In this document: one piece after another, positions 1 through 11,899 of the stretch | How the letters are laid out: each line of letters opens with the position of its first letter | Numbering within the stretch: position 1 is the first letter of the stretch | NCBI GenBank assembly: GCA_036023115.1 | Contig: JAYKKT010000041.1 | Coordinates: 2,808,501-2,872,500 of the forward strand | DNA from: Brasenia schreberi | Taxonomy: Eukaryota > Streptophyta > Magnoliopsida > Nymphaeales > Cabombaceae | Reading direction: 5' to 3' | DNA: 64,000 nucleotides | Notes under the pieces: generated by a model | Database searches by the model: none | What the model was told of the DNA's origin: nothing | What the model saw: the letters and a program-made list of their open reading frames with translations, nothing else | Translations under genes and position numbers: made by a program

Positions 1-744
1 GAGCTTTCGCTCTTATTCCCAAGACCTTAATCAAGGCCATACTGCAAGTTATATTTGGGTTTTATTTCATGTCGTGTGTGTAAGTCTTTCAATTCAAGCA
101 TGCACTCACATTGAGCCTTCACTCTTATTTGCAAGACCCAAGTAAGGGCACGTATATACCCTATATACATATCTCCCTTCGGCATTTACATTACAAGTCA
201 TTTCCCTTCGGTTATTTCCCTTCGGCATTGTCTTTACATTCGGGTTTTCCCTTTGGAGTAGCGTGAGTTTGCATTGCATCTACGCCATACCACGAGGTAG
301 GACGCATATTGCATCGAAGCAAGCCCTGTACTCCCGCTCAAAATTCGCCCCATGTAGTGGAGTGTTCATAACACACACCTAGGTGGCCCATAAAGGGATA
401 AAAGGAAAGACTTAGGCACGTACAAACTCACGTGATCTAAAATCTACCGTCGTATTAAAGACCCGAATCAAAACACCTCAAACCGCTTCGTAAGCTTTTT
501 CTATCCCAAAACTCGATTTTTAAAAGCGTACAGACTGACCCTTGCGCATCGGTGCATTAAGGTCTGCGACGACAAGAGCTCACTTGCTCACAGTCGCCAT
601 GTTAGAAGTCAGATTAAAATATATCTTCGCTAGCTTAGGTAAGCTAGCTGGCATACCCTGTTTATATAAATAGGCCTTAGACGCAAGAGAGGATCCGCTC
701 TAGGCCTTGAGAAGCCAAACGAGCGGGGATTTTCCTGCATCTAT
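1..744 (+). repeat. 5' LTR of gypsy element (3' part only)
   Basis: Aligns by eye with 11160-11904 with about 25 mismatches, mostly transitions, so roughly 3 percent divergence. The end is placed where similarity stops: TCTATA here against TCTACA in the right LTR. A strong TATA box (TATATAAATA, 663-672) is conserved in the other LTR and probably drives the element; if so, R/U5 is short. Confidence 0.9.
663..672 (+). promoter_or_regulatory. Putative LTR TATA box
   Basis: TATATAAATA, conserved at 11822-11831 in the right LTR, about 70 bases before the LTR end. Likely the transcription start signal of the retrotransposon; inferred from motif and position only. Confidence 0.5.
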
Positions 745-814
745 ATAAAAAGGTGTCATTTTTAACTTGTTTTCTTTGCTTATACTTAGGACATTTTGAA
801 AAAGCTTGAAAAGC

Positions 815-2137
815 ATGTCAAAATCCAATCCAAGTGAAGTGTCGAGCCAAGGCTCATGCGCATCAAGTTCTCACTCTAGGAGGATTTTCAAAAACAAAAT
901 AAAACTAGATGAGATCGAGGACCTGAGAAGGGAGTTTGAGGCCAAAATCGATGCTCTCAGCCAAGAGGCTGAAGTAGGCGATTTGTGTTCATCAAACGGT
1001 GAACAAAGGCCTAAGAAAAAATCTGAAAAACCTCGCAAGCACAAAGAGGCCTCTGTAATGGAAGGCAACCAATACCACGAGTCCTTCACACAAAAGGACC
1101 GTAAAGCCCTACGGCAGCTGCTGAAAGGGCAAAATAAAGAGAAAAAAAGCTACACCCTGTCTGATTTCCTTCCTATGGATTACGAAACAAACAGTGACGA
1201 TGAAATACCAAACTTCCATCAGTATGATGGCATGGGAGATCCTAGGTCTCACTTGCAGCTTTTCTCGCGTCGAGCCCATAAGAAAAAAAAGGACTCGATG
1301 AAATGGGTGTATTGGTTCCCTTTATTCCTTAAAGGCACAGCTGTCAAATGGTTAGCTTCCTACGACTTAAGCCAGTTCGCTACTTTTGAAGAGTTAGCGA
1401 ACTGCTTCATGCAAAGATTTGCACACAACGTAGAAGTCACGCTGACTCTGAATACCTTAAGGGATACAAAACAAGGCATGAACGAAGACGTACATGCCTT
1501 CATTATAAGATGGAGGTCACTTTTGGGCCAAGTGCGACAACCCATATCCGAAGGATGCGCAGTCAAGCTCATCCTGGATAACTTTAAAAGCGAGTTAAAA
1601 ACCCTTCTCTCGCTCCATGAGATCTCAACTTTCCATAAGTTGATCAAAAAGGCATCCCTTTTCGAAACCAATTTGAGAAAAGGGACATACGATCACTTAT
1701 GGAAAGGAAATGTTGTTTCTAAAACCCGTTTGGAAAAGCCCATCACTTACGGGCTACCCACGATGGACAAAGGGGCAAAGCCCCATAAAATCACCAATGT
1801 CCGGGTGGATCCAGGCGTGGCAGGCACTTCTAAAAATTTTGAAAAACTGAAAAATAAAAGGGAGTGAACCTTTCAAAAACTGGTTGAAAAATGGGAGTAC
1901 ACTCTACTAGGGCAACCTGTGTCGGAGGTCCTAGACCTCCTACTTGCTCAGGGCATGATAGAACTCCCCGAAATCTCCGAAGGAGTCACTTCCAAGGGAG
2001 GGTATTTAAACCGATTTTGTAAGTATCATCGGCTCAAAGGCCATGATACCAAACGTTGTTTCTCCCTTTTAAATAAAATTGAGAACTTGATAGCGGAGGG
2101 CTGGCTCCAGGTCACTGCGGAACCTGAGCCACCTTAA
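815..2137 (+). pseudogene. gag: gypsy gag (broken)
   Basis: Capsid-type Gag. From the ATG at 815 there is a charged N-terminal region, then a retrotrans_gag-like domain (about 1250-1620; the block around FPLFLKGTAVKWL is typical). A stop occurs at 1865-1867 and the same frame continues. A degenerate zinc knuckle follows at about 2018-2059, with the pattern C-x2-H-x3-GH-x4-C. The frame stops again at 2135-2137. Both breaks are in-frame stop codons, not frameshifts. The true start is taken as the ATG at 815, although the open frame extends to 806 from a TTG. Confidence 0.85.
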
Positions 2138-2317
2138 GCTATCTTCAAAGAACCCTTTCCCAAACACGCCAGTGGCAGTGGGAAAGGAAAGGAGGTATGT
2201 ACCCTCACCTTTTCTAAAGAACTAGCGCAAAAGCCAAAGTCTAGTCGACCCACCTGTGCGCCCATTCTTGTACTATACAAGAAGCCCGCCCAAGTCGTCA
2301 TTCGGGGATCACCAAAA

Positions 2318-3475
2318 GTGGAATCCCCGGCAAAACTAGTTTTGAAACTCCAAGGTTCTCCTCAACTCATCCTTAGAGCCAAATTTAGTGCGAACCCTAG
2401 GCTGGTCGTGGGGGAAGTGACTAGATCCGGGAGGATCTACCAACCCCCGCACCTACAAAGTACAAAAAAGGTGGTCAGTGTGCCTGGCCCCTCAAAAGCA
2501 TGTATCCCTGGTGTTCTGCCAAAAGCAAACAAGGATAAAGTCATTGTAAATCCTTATGACTTCGAAAACCACCTTCCAAAGATTCCTATCCACATGTCTA
2601 TCCTAGAGCTTATACAAACCTCGCCTAGGCATAGACTCGTGCTAGAGAAAATTCTAGAAAGGGCCAAGGTTGATTCGAACATAAGTTCGGAATCCTTGTC
2701 TGCCCAAGTGGCTTTATTAGGAGCAAAATCGCCCATCACTTTCTCGGAAGATGACGTAGATAGACCCTACGAATCCCACAACCAGACCCTGCATATCGAG
2801 GTAGTTTTGAATAACCACTCTCTGGACAGGTGCCTAGTCGATGGTGGAGGAGGGCTCAACATCCTTCTACTTCATGTGGCATATAAAATTGGAGTCACCT
2901 TGACTTCAGTGAACCTAAGCCCCATCGTTATCACTGGATACAATGGGAATGCGTCTAGGCCATTAGGATCCATCAAACTCCCAATGAAAATGGGAGGGAT
3001 CGCACACACGGGGGTGTTCCTTGTCTTGGACATCCACTCCCATTATAACCTGTTGTTGGGAAGACCCTAGATACACAGCTTGTGTGCTGTGCCGTCCACC
3101 TTTCACAGGTGTGTCAAGATCACTTTTAGGGACCAGGTCGTAGTGATCCTAGGTGAGAGTCACCCACAGCTTCAGGGGATCATCAACTCCCCTTGTTTTT
3201 CGAGCTCCCAGGCCCATGAGGCTAACTTGGGGCAAATTATGGTTGAGCCACCCCGGCTCGTGTTAAACAACCTTAGGAAGGTTGTATGTGTGAAGGGGCA
3301 GCCCAAAGCAGGCCCCCTCCCGATTCTAACCCTTCTAGGAAAACCCAAGCGTTCTCTATTTTCAAAGCCCCTGGACAAGAGGCCATATGAGCACAATATG
3401 GACGACAGCATGTTTCAGGACCACGATTTGTACCACGCCTTTCAAAAAATAGAAAATCGTAGAACATATTGTTGA
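2318..3475 (+). pseudogene. gypsy aspartic protease region of pol (broken)
   Basis: Retroviral-type aspartic protease. The active-site block is LVDGGGGLNIL, with the Asp codon at about 2840. DGG in place of DTG/DSG is common in this type of plant gypsy element. The fold's second conserved block (LLLGRP) ends at a TAG at 3068-3070, where the family normally has Trp. The frame continues 3080-3475 and stops at a TGA. It is in the same frame register as gag and the RT block. From about 3470 to 3700 the sequence reads best in another frame (NMGYTPYKSLG), so a frameshift as well as stops exists here. Confidence 0.8.
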
Positions 3476-3709
3476 ACATGGGCTACACGCCCTATAAGAG
3501 TCTAGGGGCGCAAAACCAGGGTCTCCTAGAGCCCATCCTTCCTAGGGCCAATCCAAGTCGATATGAGATCGGCTATACTCCCCGAATACCTCCAGAACCA
3601 CCCCCTGTGACCACCTAGATCAAGGGTGCCCTCGAACCTGCCTTAGAAGAGACCTACGATTTAGATCTCCTATTCCGAGTCTAACCCATAGTATTTTCCC
3701 TTTGTAGGT

Positions 3710-5695
3710 ATGACGGAAGATCCCTTTTATAAAAACACAAAAACATTTGAAAAGCTTAAAATCAAAAAAATCGAAAAACAAGAAAAACTAAAAACAATGG
3801 AAAAACAAAAACTTGAAAAAAGAGTGCTTTGTATAGTTCCTAAAGTTCTTGTTTTACAAAAACCCAAAAAAATTGAAAATTTGGAAAATACCAAAAAGAT
3901 TTTGTATATACCTGCTCCTGGTAGGACTTTGGCAAAAGAAAAGGATTTCGAAAGAAACGTCATCTGCATAGCCAGACCAAAAATTTTGAAATCACTTGAA
4001 AATCCAAGTACAAAACCAGGTCTTTTTGAAAACCACGCATCAACTTCCCTCGGGTCTATAACCCACGAGAATGATCAAAGCCCAGAAGTGGATCCCCTTG
4101 AGGAAGATCCCACTTCCGAGCTCCCACAATTTCATAAAATTCTCGATTTTGAAAGACCTTCTCAATCAGTAGGAGGAGATTTCATAGAGATCAACCTAGG
4201 GGAGGATTCCAATCCCAAATCCATCAAAATAGGTACATGCTTGTATGAAACTGAAAGATTAGCATTCATTGCATTTCTACGAACCTATTTAGATGTGTTT
4301 CCATTGACGTATGAAGACATGCCGGGCATAGATCCCAGCATTGTCGAGCATCGTCTTCCCTTAGATGCGGATGTAAAACCCATAAAGCAGAAGCTTAGGA
4401 AAATACACCCGAATGTACACACGCAAGTCAAAGAGGGTTTAGAAGATCTGTTAAAAGCCGAATTTATAAAACCCATTGCGTATTCTGATTGGTTGTCAAA
4501 CATCGTTGTAGTTCGAAAAACCAATGGAAAAATTTGAATATGCATCGATTTCAGAAACCTGAATAAAGGCACTCCAAAGGATAATTATCCTTTACCAAAC
4601 ATAGATTTGATAGTCGATAGTACTGCAAATCATGAAATGTTTTCATTTATGGATGGCTATTCAGGCTATAATCAAATCAAACTAAGTCCACGAGATCAAG
4701 GTAAGACCGCCTTCACAACCCCATGGGGCACGTACTGCTATACAGTCATGCCCTTTGGTTTGAAAAATGCCGACACAACATACCAACGAGCCATGACCAT
4801 GATCTTTCATGATCAGATTCATGAGCTCGTGGAAGTGTATGTAGATGATCTCTTGGCAAAATCCAAAACCCGATGCACTCACATCGAATGTTTGCAAAAA
4901 AATTTCGAAAGGCTTAGGCTTTACAAAGTAAAGCTAAACCCTCAAAAATGTGTATTCGGGGTAGAATCAGGAAAGCTTCTGCGCTTTATGGTGAGCCAAA
5001 GGGGTATAAAAGTCGACCCCTCTAAGTGTCGAGCCATCATAGACATAGCTCCACCCTCCAATCTCACCCAAATCTGTAGCCTCCAGGGTCGTTTACAATC
5101 CGTTCACCGATTCATATCGAATCTGGCGACTAGATGCGAACCCTTCAACAAACTGTTGAGGAAGGGCACGAAATTCTTATGGGATGACAAATGCCAAAAG
5201 TCCTTCGAGAGACTGAAGGCACACTTGGTTAATCCCCCCGTTTTGAACCCTCCAAAGCAAGGAAAACCGCTTTTACTTTACATCTCCGTGCATGAGAATG
5301 CTTTAGGAGCCCTATTGGCTCAATACGACGATGACACCCATAAGGAGTATGCCATCTACTACATTTCGAAAACTCTCTTGGCTTATGAACGAAATTATCA
5401 AGCCATGGAGAAGACATGCTTGGCCCTAGTCTGGGCCTGCCAGAAATTCAGACACTATTTCTTAGATCATGAGATCTGGATAGTGTCCAAGCTTGATCCA
5501 ATCAAGCACTTGTTCGAAAAACCCATTCTCACGGGTAGATTGGGTAAATGGCAACTCCTTCTAATGGAGTATGACATGAAATACCATCACCAGATCTCCA
5601 TTAAGGGGCAAGCCCTAGCAGACTACGTGGCTGAGTTCTCCTTGGAGGACGCATATCCCACACTTGTTCAAATGCCTGATGAAGGCATATTGTAA
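3710..5695 (+). pseudogene. pol: gypsy reverse transcriptase and RNase H (broken)
   Basis: Starts with a lysine-rich linker (3710-4000). The RT N-terminal motifs follow (VEHRLPLDADVKPIKQKLR, about 4350-4410). A TGA at 4535-4537 replaces the usual Trp of this motif. RT resumes with FMDGYSGYNQIKLSP, MPFGLKNA and the catalytic YVDD at 4838-4849. The connection and first RNase H follow (YISKTLLAYERNYQAMEK, then a tail ending QALADYVAEFS), and the frame ends in TAA at 5693-5695. With intact residues this would copy the element's RNA in virus-like particles; this copy cannot make the full polyprotein. Confidence 0.9.
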
Positions 5696-5716
5696 AACCA
5701 TTTTCAAAACCATATT

Positions 5717-7483
5717 TTGGCAAACAATTTTGAAAACCAAGTGTGGAAGATGCACTTCGATGGGGCACGAAACCAACGAGGGGCTGGTGCTGGGGTTATC
5801 CTCATCTCTCCTGAAAAGGGTGAGATTCCTATAGCAGTCCGCTTAGATTTCAAGTGTTCCAACAACATGGCTGAGTATGAGGCACTCATACAAGGTTTAA
5901 GGATTTCGAAAACTCTAGGGGCATCATGCATCGAGGTCTTTGGAGATTTGCTCCTTGTCATAAACCAGGTTTTGAAATTTTGGCAAGTACGTAATGAAAA
6001 ACTACTTCCATATCACGAGTTGGCCACTCGATTGGTCCAGTCCTCCCAATCGTGCAAACTCACACATGTAGGAAGAGAGGACAATGGCATCGTCGATGCC
6101 TTCTCCTCCTTGGGTTCAGCCCTAAAGGTCGATCCCATTTCAGGGATCCGATCTTTAGAAATATGGCATGCGCCCAACCCATCCATACACGACTTGGATA
6201 TTTTCCAAAATAACCTAGAGTCTATTGAAAAACCCTGGTTTTATGACATAAAACAATTTCTAGAAAATGGGGGATTCGCCGAGGATGCCACGTCCAAAGA
6301 TAAGGCATTCATCCGTAAGATTTCGACCCGATACACCATTCTGGGTGGGGTTTTATACAAAAAGAGTTTTACCGGCATTCTGCTTAGGTGTATCGACCTA
6401 GAGGAGGCTAGGATGGTGATGCACGAGTTCCACGATAGAGAATGTGGAGGTCATGTTAATGCCAACATGATGGCAATGAAAATACTTAGAGAGGACAATT
6501 TTTGGTCCACCCTGAAAAAGGATTGCCACGATCATGTTAGGAAGTGTCATCCATGTCAAGTGCATGGGCACGCCATTCATATCCCTTCATCTGCATTGCA
6601 TTCCGTGGTTAACCCCTGGCCATTTACCATGTGGGCGTTTGACATCGTAGGCCCGATATTTCCAAATGCCTCGAATGGGCATCGGTTTATTTTAGCAGTC
6701 ACGGAGTATTTCTCCAAATGGGTGGAAGCCATTTCCCTAACCAACGTGCTAGGGCAACATGTGGTGGCTTTCATCCGGAGGAATATCTTGGCTCGATTTG
6801 GGGTTCCACGAGACCTTGTGTTTGACAATGGCACCCCATTCAAGAACGAGCGGATGGTTAAGTTGTGCAACACGTATGGCATAACTCACCACTTCTCTTC
6901 GCCCTACTACCCTCAAGGCAACGGTCAAGCCGAAGCCACAAACAAGACTCTCATTAGCATAATTGAGAAGACTTTAGAGCAGGGTAGGACGTGGCACGAG
7001 AAGCTGGATGAAGCCTTATGGGCTTATAGGACTTCCATCCGGACTCCCACGAATGCCACACCATTTGAATTAGTTTATGGCACAAACGCCATTCTTCCCA
7101 TTCATACTCAACTGCATTCATTCCATACATCCATTGCACTCGACCTCCCCCTAGAGACGCTTCAGCATGCTAGGATGGCCGAACTAGATTTGCTAGATAA
7201 GAGGTGACTCCTTGCAATGGATCATGCTCGTGCATACCGGCAAAGGATAGCCTGACACTATGGCAAACACATGAGACCTCGCCACTTTGAAGTGGGGGAT
7301 CTAGTTTTGAAAATCATCCACTATCGTGGCCCACATCCACTCGGAAAGTGGCGCCCCAAGTGGGATGGACCCTATGTTGTACGAGCAACCACTACGAACA
7401 ATTCGTATTGGCTGATCGATGTAGAAGGTAGGAATTTAGCAGATCCTATCAACATTCAATACTTAAAGAAGTATCATGTGTAG
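5717..7483 (+). pseudogene. pol: gypsy second RNase H and integrase (broken)
   Basis: Opens with a second, archaeal-type RNase H (MHFDGARNQRGAGAGVIL, NNMAEYEALIQGL, about 5740-6120), which marks the Tat lineage. The integrase zinc-binding HHCC block (about 6420-6570) precedes the catalytic core: Asp in FDIVGPI, Asp in VFDNGTPF and Glu in GQAEATNK, with 35 residues between the last two (DD35E). A TGA at 7205-7207 and another at about 7253 interrupt the C-terminal part. The integrase tail (HFEVGDLVLK, LGKWRPKWDGPYVV) then reads to 7483 in the same frame. No chromodomain is seen. Confidence 0.9.
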
Positions 7484-8650
7484 GATTTGGATCAAATTCC
7501 AGTTTTCGAAAATTTGAGGGATAGCTGCCCTGAGACATGAGAATAAGGTGCAAAGGCAAAGTCGTGTGACCCTGAGTAAGAGAATTCGCACTTGTGAAAG
7601 AGTGGAGTCTTCAAAATCATGGTTACATTTCAAAATCCTTCTTCTTACAAAGAAAGGCCTAGTTCAACATAGCAAGATACTTGCATGTAGTACGCGCTAT
7701 TTCTAAATAGGCTGATCTGGAATAGATCGAGTGTGAGCTTGGGATAAGTCCTCCCCTCTTCTCTTCTCCTTCCAAAAGGAAAAACATGGCCCAAACAAAG
7801 GAAATTTCCCATTCAAAGTATCTTTCCAAAAGAAAGAAACCAGGATTCCAAAGAAAAATCGATTCTCTTGTGAAAAAGAGGGATTAAAGAAAAAATACTC
7901 CCAAAGGGAGACCCTCTATGAAAAAAATGAAAAAGAGGCCAAAAAGCTCAAAAAGAGCAGTTTTCCGCCTTCTATGCCTTAAACCACGGGACGCTTCAGA
8001 AGGGACCGTGGTATCTCTTTCCCATCCCTGGCTTATCCCAAGCTAAAGCATGATTCATTTCGAGGAATCCTAAAGTAAAAATAGGATTTACTTACTTGAA
8101 TTTCATCTTGTTTGAGAATTCGACGTTTCGAGTAAGGCATAGGAATTTGAAATAGGCCTTATTTTCTTATAAAACCTCCGCTAGATAAGCGAGTGTTAAG
8201 ACTCAAACAAGGGCAAGCACAAAGAGTTCGAGATCCTTAGGATCGAGACTCAAGACAGTTGTCCCTTTTGTAAATAGTTTTGTAAATAGATTTTGAAAAT
8301 CGAACATCGAACAGCATAGGATCTACTCACTTGGAGCAGTAGGCCTTGTAAGTCTTTAGAGTTTGACCACATCTGGTCTCTGGGAGGTCGCCACTCTTGG
8401 CACCACACCCATGTCATGCATCAGCATTCCACGCATGACACTTCATAAACATGATCCCATTTAGGACCAGATTCCATACATATCCCTTTGGCGTGATATC
8501 TCCTCCTATCAGAGTTTGTAAATTGAGATTTTGTTAAAAATTGGGATGATCCCATATTCTTCGTAGTTAGATCTAGGGAGACATTGAAAGGGGTGTTTGT
8601 CATCTTTGCCCTTATCCAAATCGATTTGGACAAGGCCAAAGAGGGGTATC
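7484..8650 (+). other. gypsy 3' untranslated internal region and polypurine tract
   Basis: About 1.17 kb between the integrase stop and the right LTR, with no supportable ORF. The last bases (AAAGAGGGGTATC before 8651) are the likely polypurine tract that primes plus-strand DNA synthesis. Tat elements often have such long non-coding 3' regions. Confidence 0.7.
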
Positions 8651-9479
8651 TGTAAACACCCCGAAATCCCACGAATTCCTCAAAACAACTTAGTTTTGTA
8701 AAAGCAGCCCCAAAGGGCCATTTTGAGTCTTGAAACCCAGGAGCCTTCCAGACAACACTGTACATATGTTTTGAACTTTACATATTTCAAAAATGTATAA
8801 TATGGCTTTAAAAACCTTTTTAAACATATTTTTGAAACCCCGAAGCAGCTTGGCCTCATCCAGACAGGACCAGGAAAGCTAAGGAGAGCCCGGAACCGGA
8901 GCACATGTCAAGCCCGGCGCAGCAACTCTTACATTGAACCCACCCCCAAGATCTCAAATGTCCAAGTCCCTGTTATCATCAAAACATCATTTGAAGTCAT
9001 CTCTGGAAGGCGAAAACAGAGGCGGACGATCATGTTGGCGAAGGCCCAACGCAGACGGAGTACTGATGCTGTCAGACCCCGCACAAACCGTTCGTTTCGA
9101 ACACAACTCGAAGGAGTCAAAGTTCAGTTTGGATCGGATATGGACCATATATATCCAGATCCCAATCCAAACCCATGTATGGACTTAGATTTAGATTTGG
9201 ATCCAGAGATCCAATCCAATATCCATATCCATGGCCCACATCACCTTCTCATAAATGGAGGAGGGGCCCACTTGAATTTCACGTGGGATTATGGGCATGA
9301 GAGAGAGTGGGGGAGGATAAGATCAAGGTGTGTTGTAATTAAGCTTGACTTGTGTGTCAAGTTTGGGGTTAATCATGTGGGTTAGCCTAGTTAACATGGG
9401 TTTAAGCTTGTAATTAGCCAAAACCTAACCTAGGGCTGCACCAACATGATATGATTAGGGTCTATGGGTCATGCAAAGG

Positions 9480-9780
9480 GAGCTCCTTAATCTAATCCTA
9501 ACCAAAAACACCTAATCCTAGCCTTCTACCCTAATCCGGTCCTAATCCTAGCCTAATCACCTAACACACTTCCCTAATCCCGGCCTAATCCCAACCTAAT
9601 TACCTAACCCACTTCCCTAATCCTTCCCTAAACCTAGGTTAAATTCCCTAAACCTAACCTAATCCTAGCCTAATCACCTAACCCACCTCACTAAACCTCA
9701 CCCCAAAACCAACCCACCTAGCTAAACCCTAAACCTCTAAACCACCCTACCTAAACCTAGCACACAATCTACCCAAAACC
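9480..9780 (+). repeat. Degenerate CCTAA-rich tract inside LTR
   Basis: Irregular repetition of CCTAATCC, CCTAACC and CTAAACC words, including one CTAAACCCTAAACC, which resembles the plant telomere repeat. It lies within the LTR and is too irregular to be real telomere. It may have arisen by slippage within the LTR. Confidence 0.6.
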
Positions 9781-10869
9781 CCTTGTATTTAAAATATCTG
9801 ACCCTACCCTAATACTAGCCCACCTTACTACCTTACCACCACCCCTAGACCACCTAACCACTACCCCAAAACCAGCCCCACCGCCCTTCACACCCCCCCC
9901 TAGTGGGCGGGTTTTTCAGCTTTGGGTCCTCCATTTTCCAGCCGACCTTCCCTCAACTCTCTCACCCACCCTTTCCAGCCCAGCCGGCTCTTCCACCTGC
10001 ACCACCACCATATTACCCCAGCACCACCCACTTGTCGCCACCACTCCCATTCGGCCAAGCCTCAACCAATCTACCTACCCGCCACTACCTAGACACCCTA
10101 GCTACACCCGGCCACTTCGCCCAACTCCCTAAGATCTGCCCATATCACCTCACCACATCCACCACCACCTTACCCCAGTTCCCTTCCCATCCACCATTGC
10201 CTAGCCACCCTAGCAGCCCGCCACCACCAAGCCTCCCTAGCAGTCGGCCACTCCAACCGACTGTCACCTGTCCCTTCGGCCAGCCACCCGCCAGCCATAT
10301 CCTTCCCCTATATCCTCCCTTAGACACTCCCTTAGGCTCCCTTAGTGCCATACTCCCTAACCTTACAACCTCCCTTAGTGACCCTACATAGTCACCTTAG
10401 CCCCACGCACAAAACCAGCCCTTCGCTAAGCAACTGACCATCTTCAAGGCGCCTCTCTCGCACCCCATTTGCAGTCGGCCAGCAGCCCCTCTTGCCGATC
10501 AACTTCGTGGAGCTCCCTCTTGTAGCCCAAGGCGAAGGCCAAGCCCACGCTCAAGCAAGGCATCTTCGGACCAGCTATTAGTAAGTGCCTAACTCGGTCC
10601 TTAGTTGTATACTTGCTTAAAATTCAATTCGATACGGGGTTGTAATAACGGAGCATAGTCTCCCCCGCTTGTAATAAACGTGCACTCTCTTAGTTGTGCA
10701 CGATTTTGAACACACACGGGCCTAATCAACCCCTAATACGTAAATATATATATATATATATATATTTTAACTTACGTAGGGTTTTGCTTGAGTCGCATGT
10801 GTAAGTCTTTCAATTCAAGCACTCACACACATTGAGCCTTCGCTCTTATTTGAAAGACCCAAGTAAGGG

Positions 10870-11300
10870 TCGTGTTATACTATTTGGGTTTAATTTCATG
10901 TTGTGTGTGTAGTACTTCAATTCAAGCACTCACACACATTGAGCTTTCGCTCTTATTCCCAAGACCTTAATCAAGGTCATACTGTAAGTTATATTTGGGT
11001 TTTATTTCATGTCGTGTGTGTAAGTCTTTCAATTCAAGCACGCACCCACATTGAGCCTTCGCTCTTATTTGAAAGACCCAAGTAAGGGCCGTGTTATACT
11101 ATTTGGGTTTAATTTCATGTTGTGTGCGTAGTACTTCAATTCAAGCACTCACACACATTGAGCTTTCGCTCTTATTCCCAAGACCTTAATCAAGGCCATA
11201 CTGCAAGTTATATTTGGGTTTTATTTCATGTCGTGTGTGTAAGTCTTTCAATTCAAGCACGCACTCACATTGAGCCTTCGCTCTTATTTGAAAGACCCAA
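10870..11300 (+). repeat. 219-bp tandem repeat inside LTR
   Basis: A unit containing TCTTTCAATTCAAGCAC and CACATTGAGCYTTCGCTCTTATT recurs; open frames starting at 10903 and 11122 translate almost identically, giving a period of 219. Each unit is itself two diverged half-units of about 110 bp. The left LTR begins within one of these half-units. Confidence 0.85.
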
Positions 11301-11821
11301 GTAAGGGCACGTATATACCCTATATACATATCTCCCTTCGGCATTTACATTACAAGTCATTTCCCTTCGGTTATTTCCCTTCGGCATTGTCTTTACATTC
11401 GGGTTTTCTCTTTGGAGTAGCGTGAGTTTGCATTGCATCTACGCCATACCACGAGGTAGGACGCATATTGCATTGAAGCAAGCCCCGTACTCCCGCTCAA
11501 AATTCGCCCCATGTAGTGGAGTATTCATAACACACACCTAGGTGGCCCATAAAGGGATAAAAGGAAAGACTTAGGCACGTACAAACTCACGTGATCTAAA
11601 ATCTACCATCGTATTAAAGACTCGAATCAAAACACCTCGAACCGCTTCGTAAGCTTTTTCTATCCCAAAACTCGATTTTTAAAAGCGTACAAACTGACCC
11701 TTGCGCATCGGTGTAAGAAGGTCTGCGACGACTAGAGCTCACTTGCTCACAGTCTCCACGTTAGAAGTCAGATTAAAATATATCTTCGCTAGCTTAGGTA
11801 AGCTAGCTGGCACGCCCTGTT

Positions 11822-11831
11822 TATATAAATA
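11822..11831 (+). promoter_or_regulatory. Putative LTR TATA box (3' LTR copy)
   Basis: TATATAAATA, identical to 663-672. In the 3' LTR it could drive read-out transcription antisense to the DUF617 fragment. Confidence 0.45.
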
Positions 11832-11899
11832 GGCCTTAGACGCAAGAGAGGATCCGCTCCAGGCCCTGAGAAGCCAGACGAGTGGGGATTTTCCTGCGT

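Noticed and set aside
9480..9780. Interstitial telomere array
   Set aside because: Words are too irregular and the tract is part of the LTR, so a chromosome-end origin is not supported.
9903..10391. 162-codon proline-rich open frame
   Set aside because: Lies inside the gypsy LTR in a C-rich region; composition alone explains the lack of stops, and no domain or gene structure is seen.
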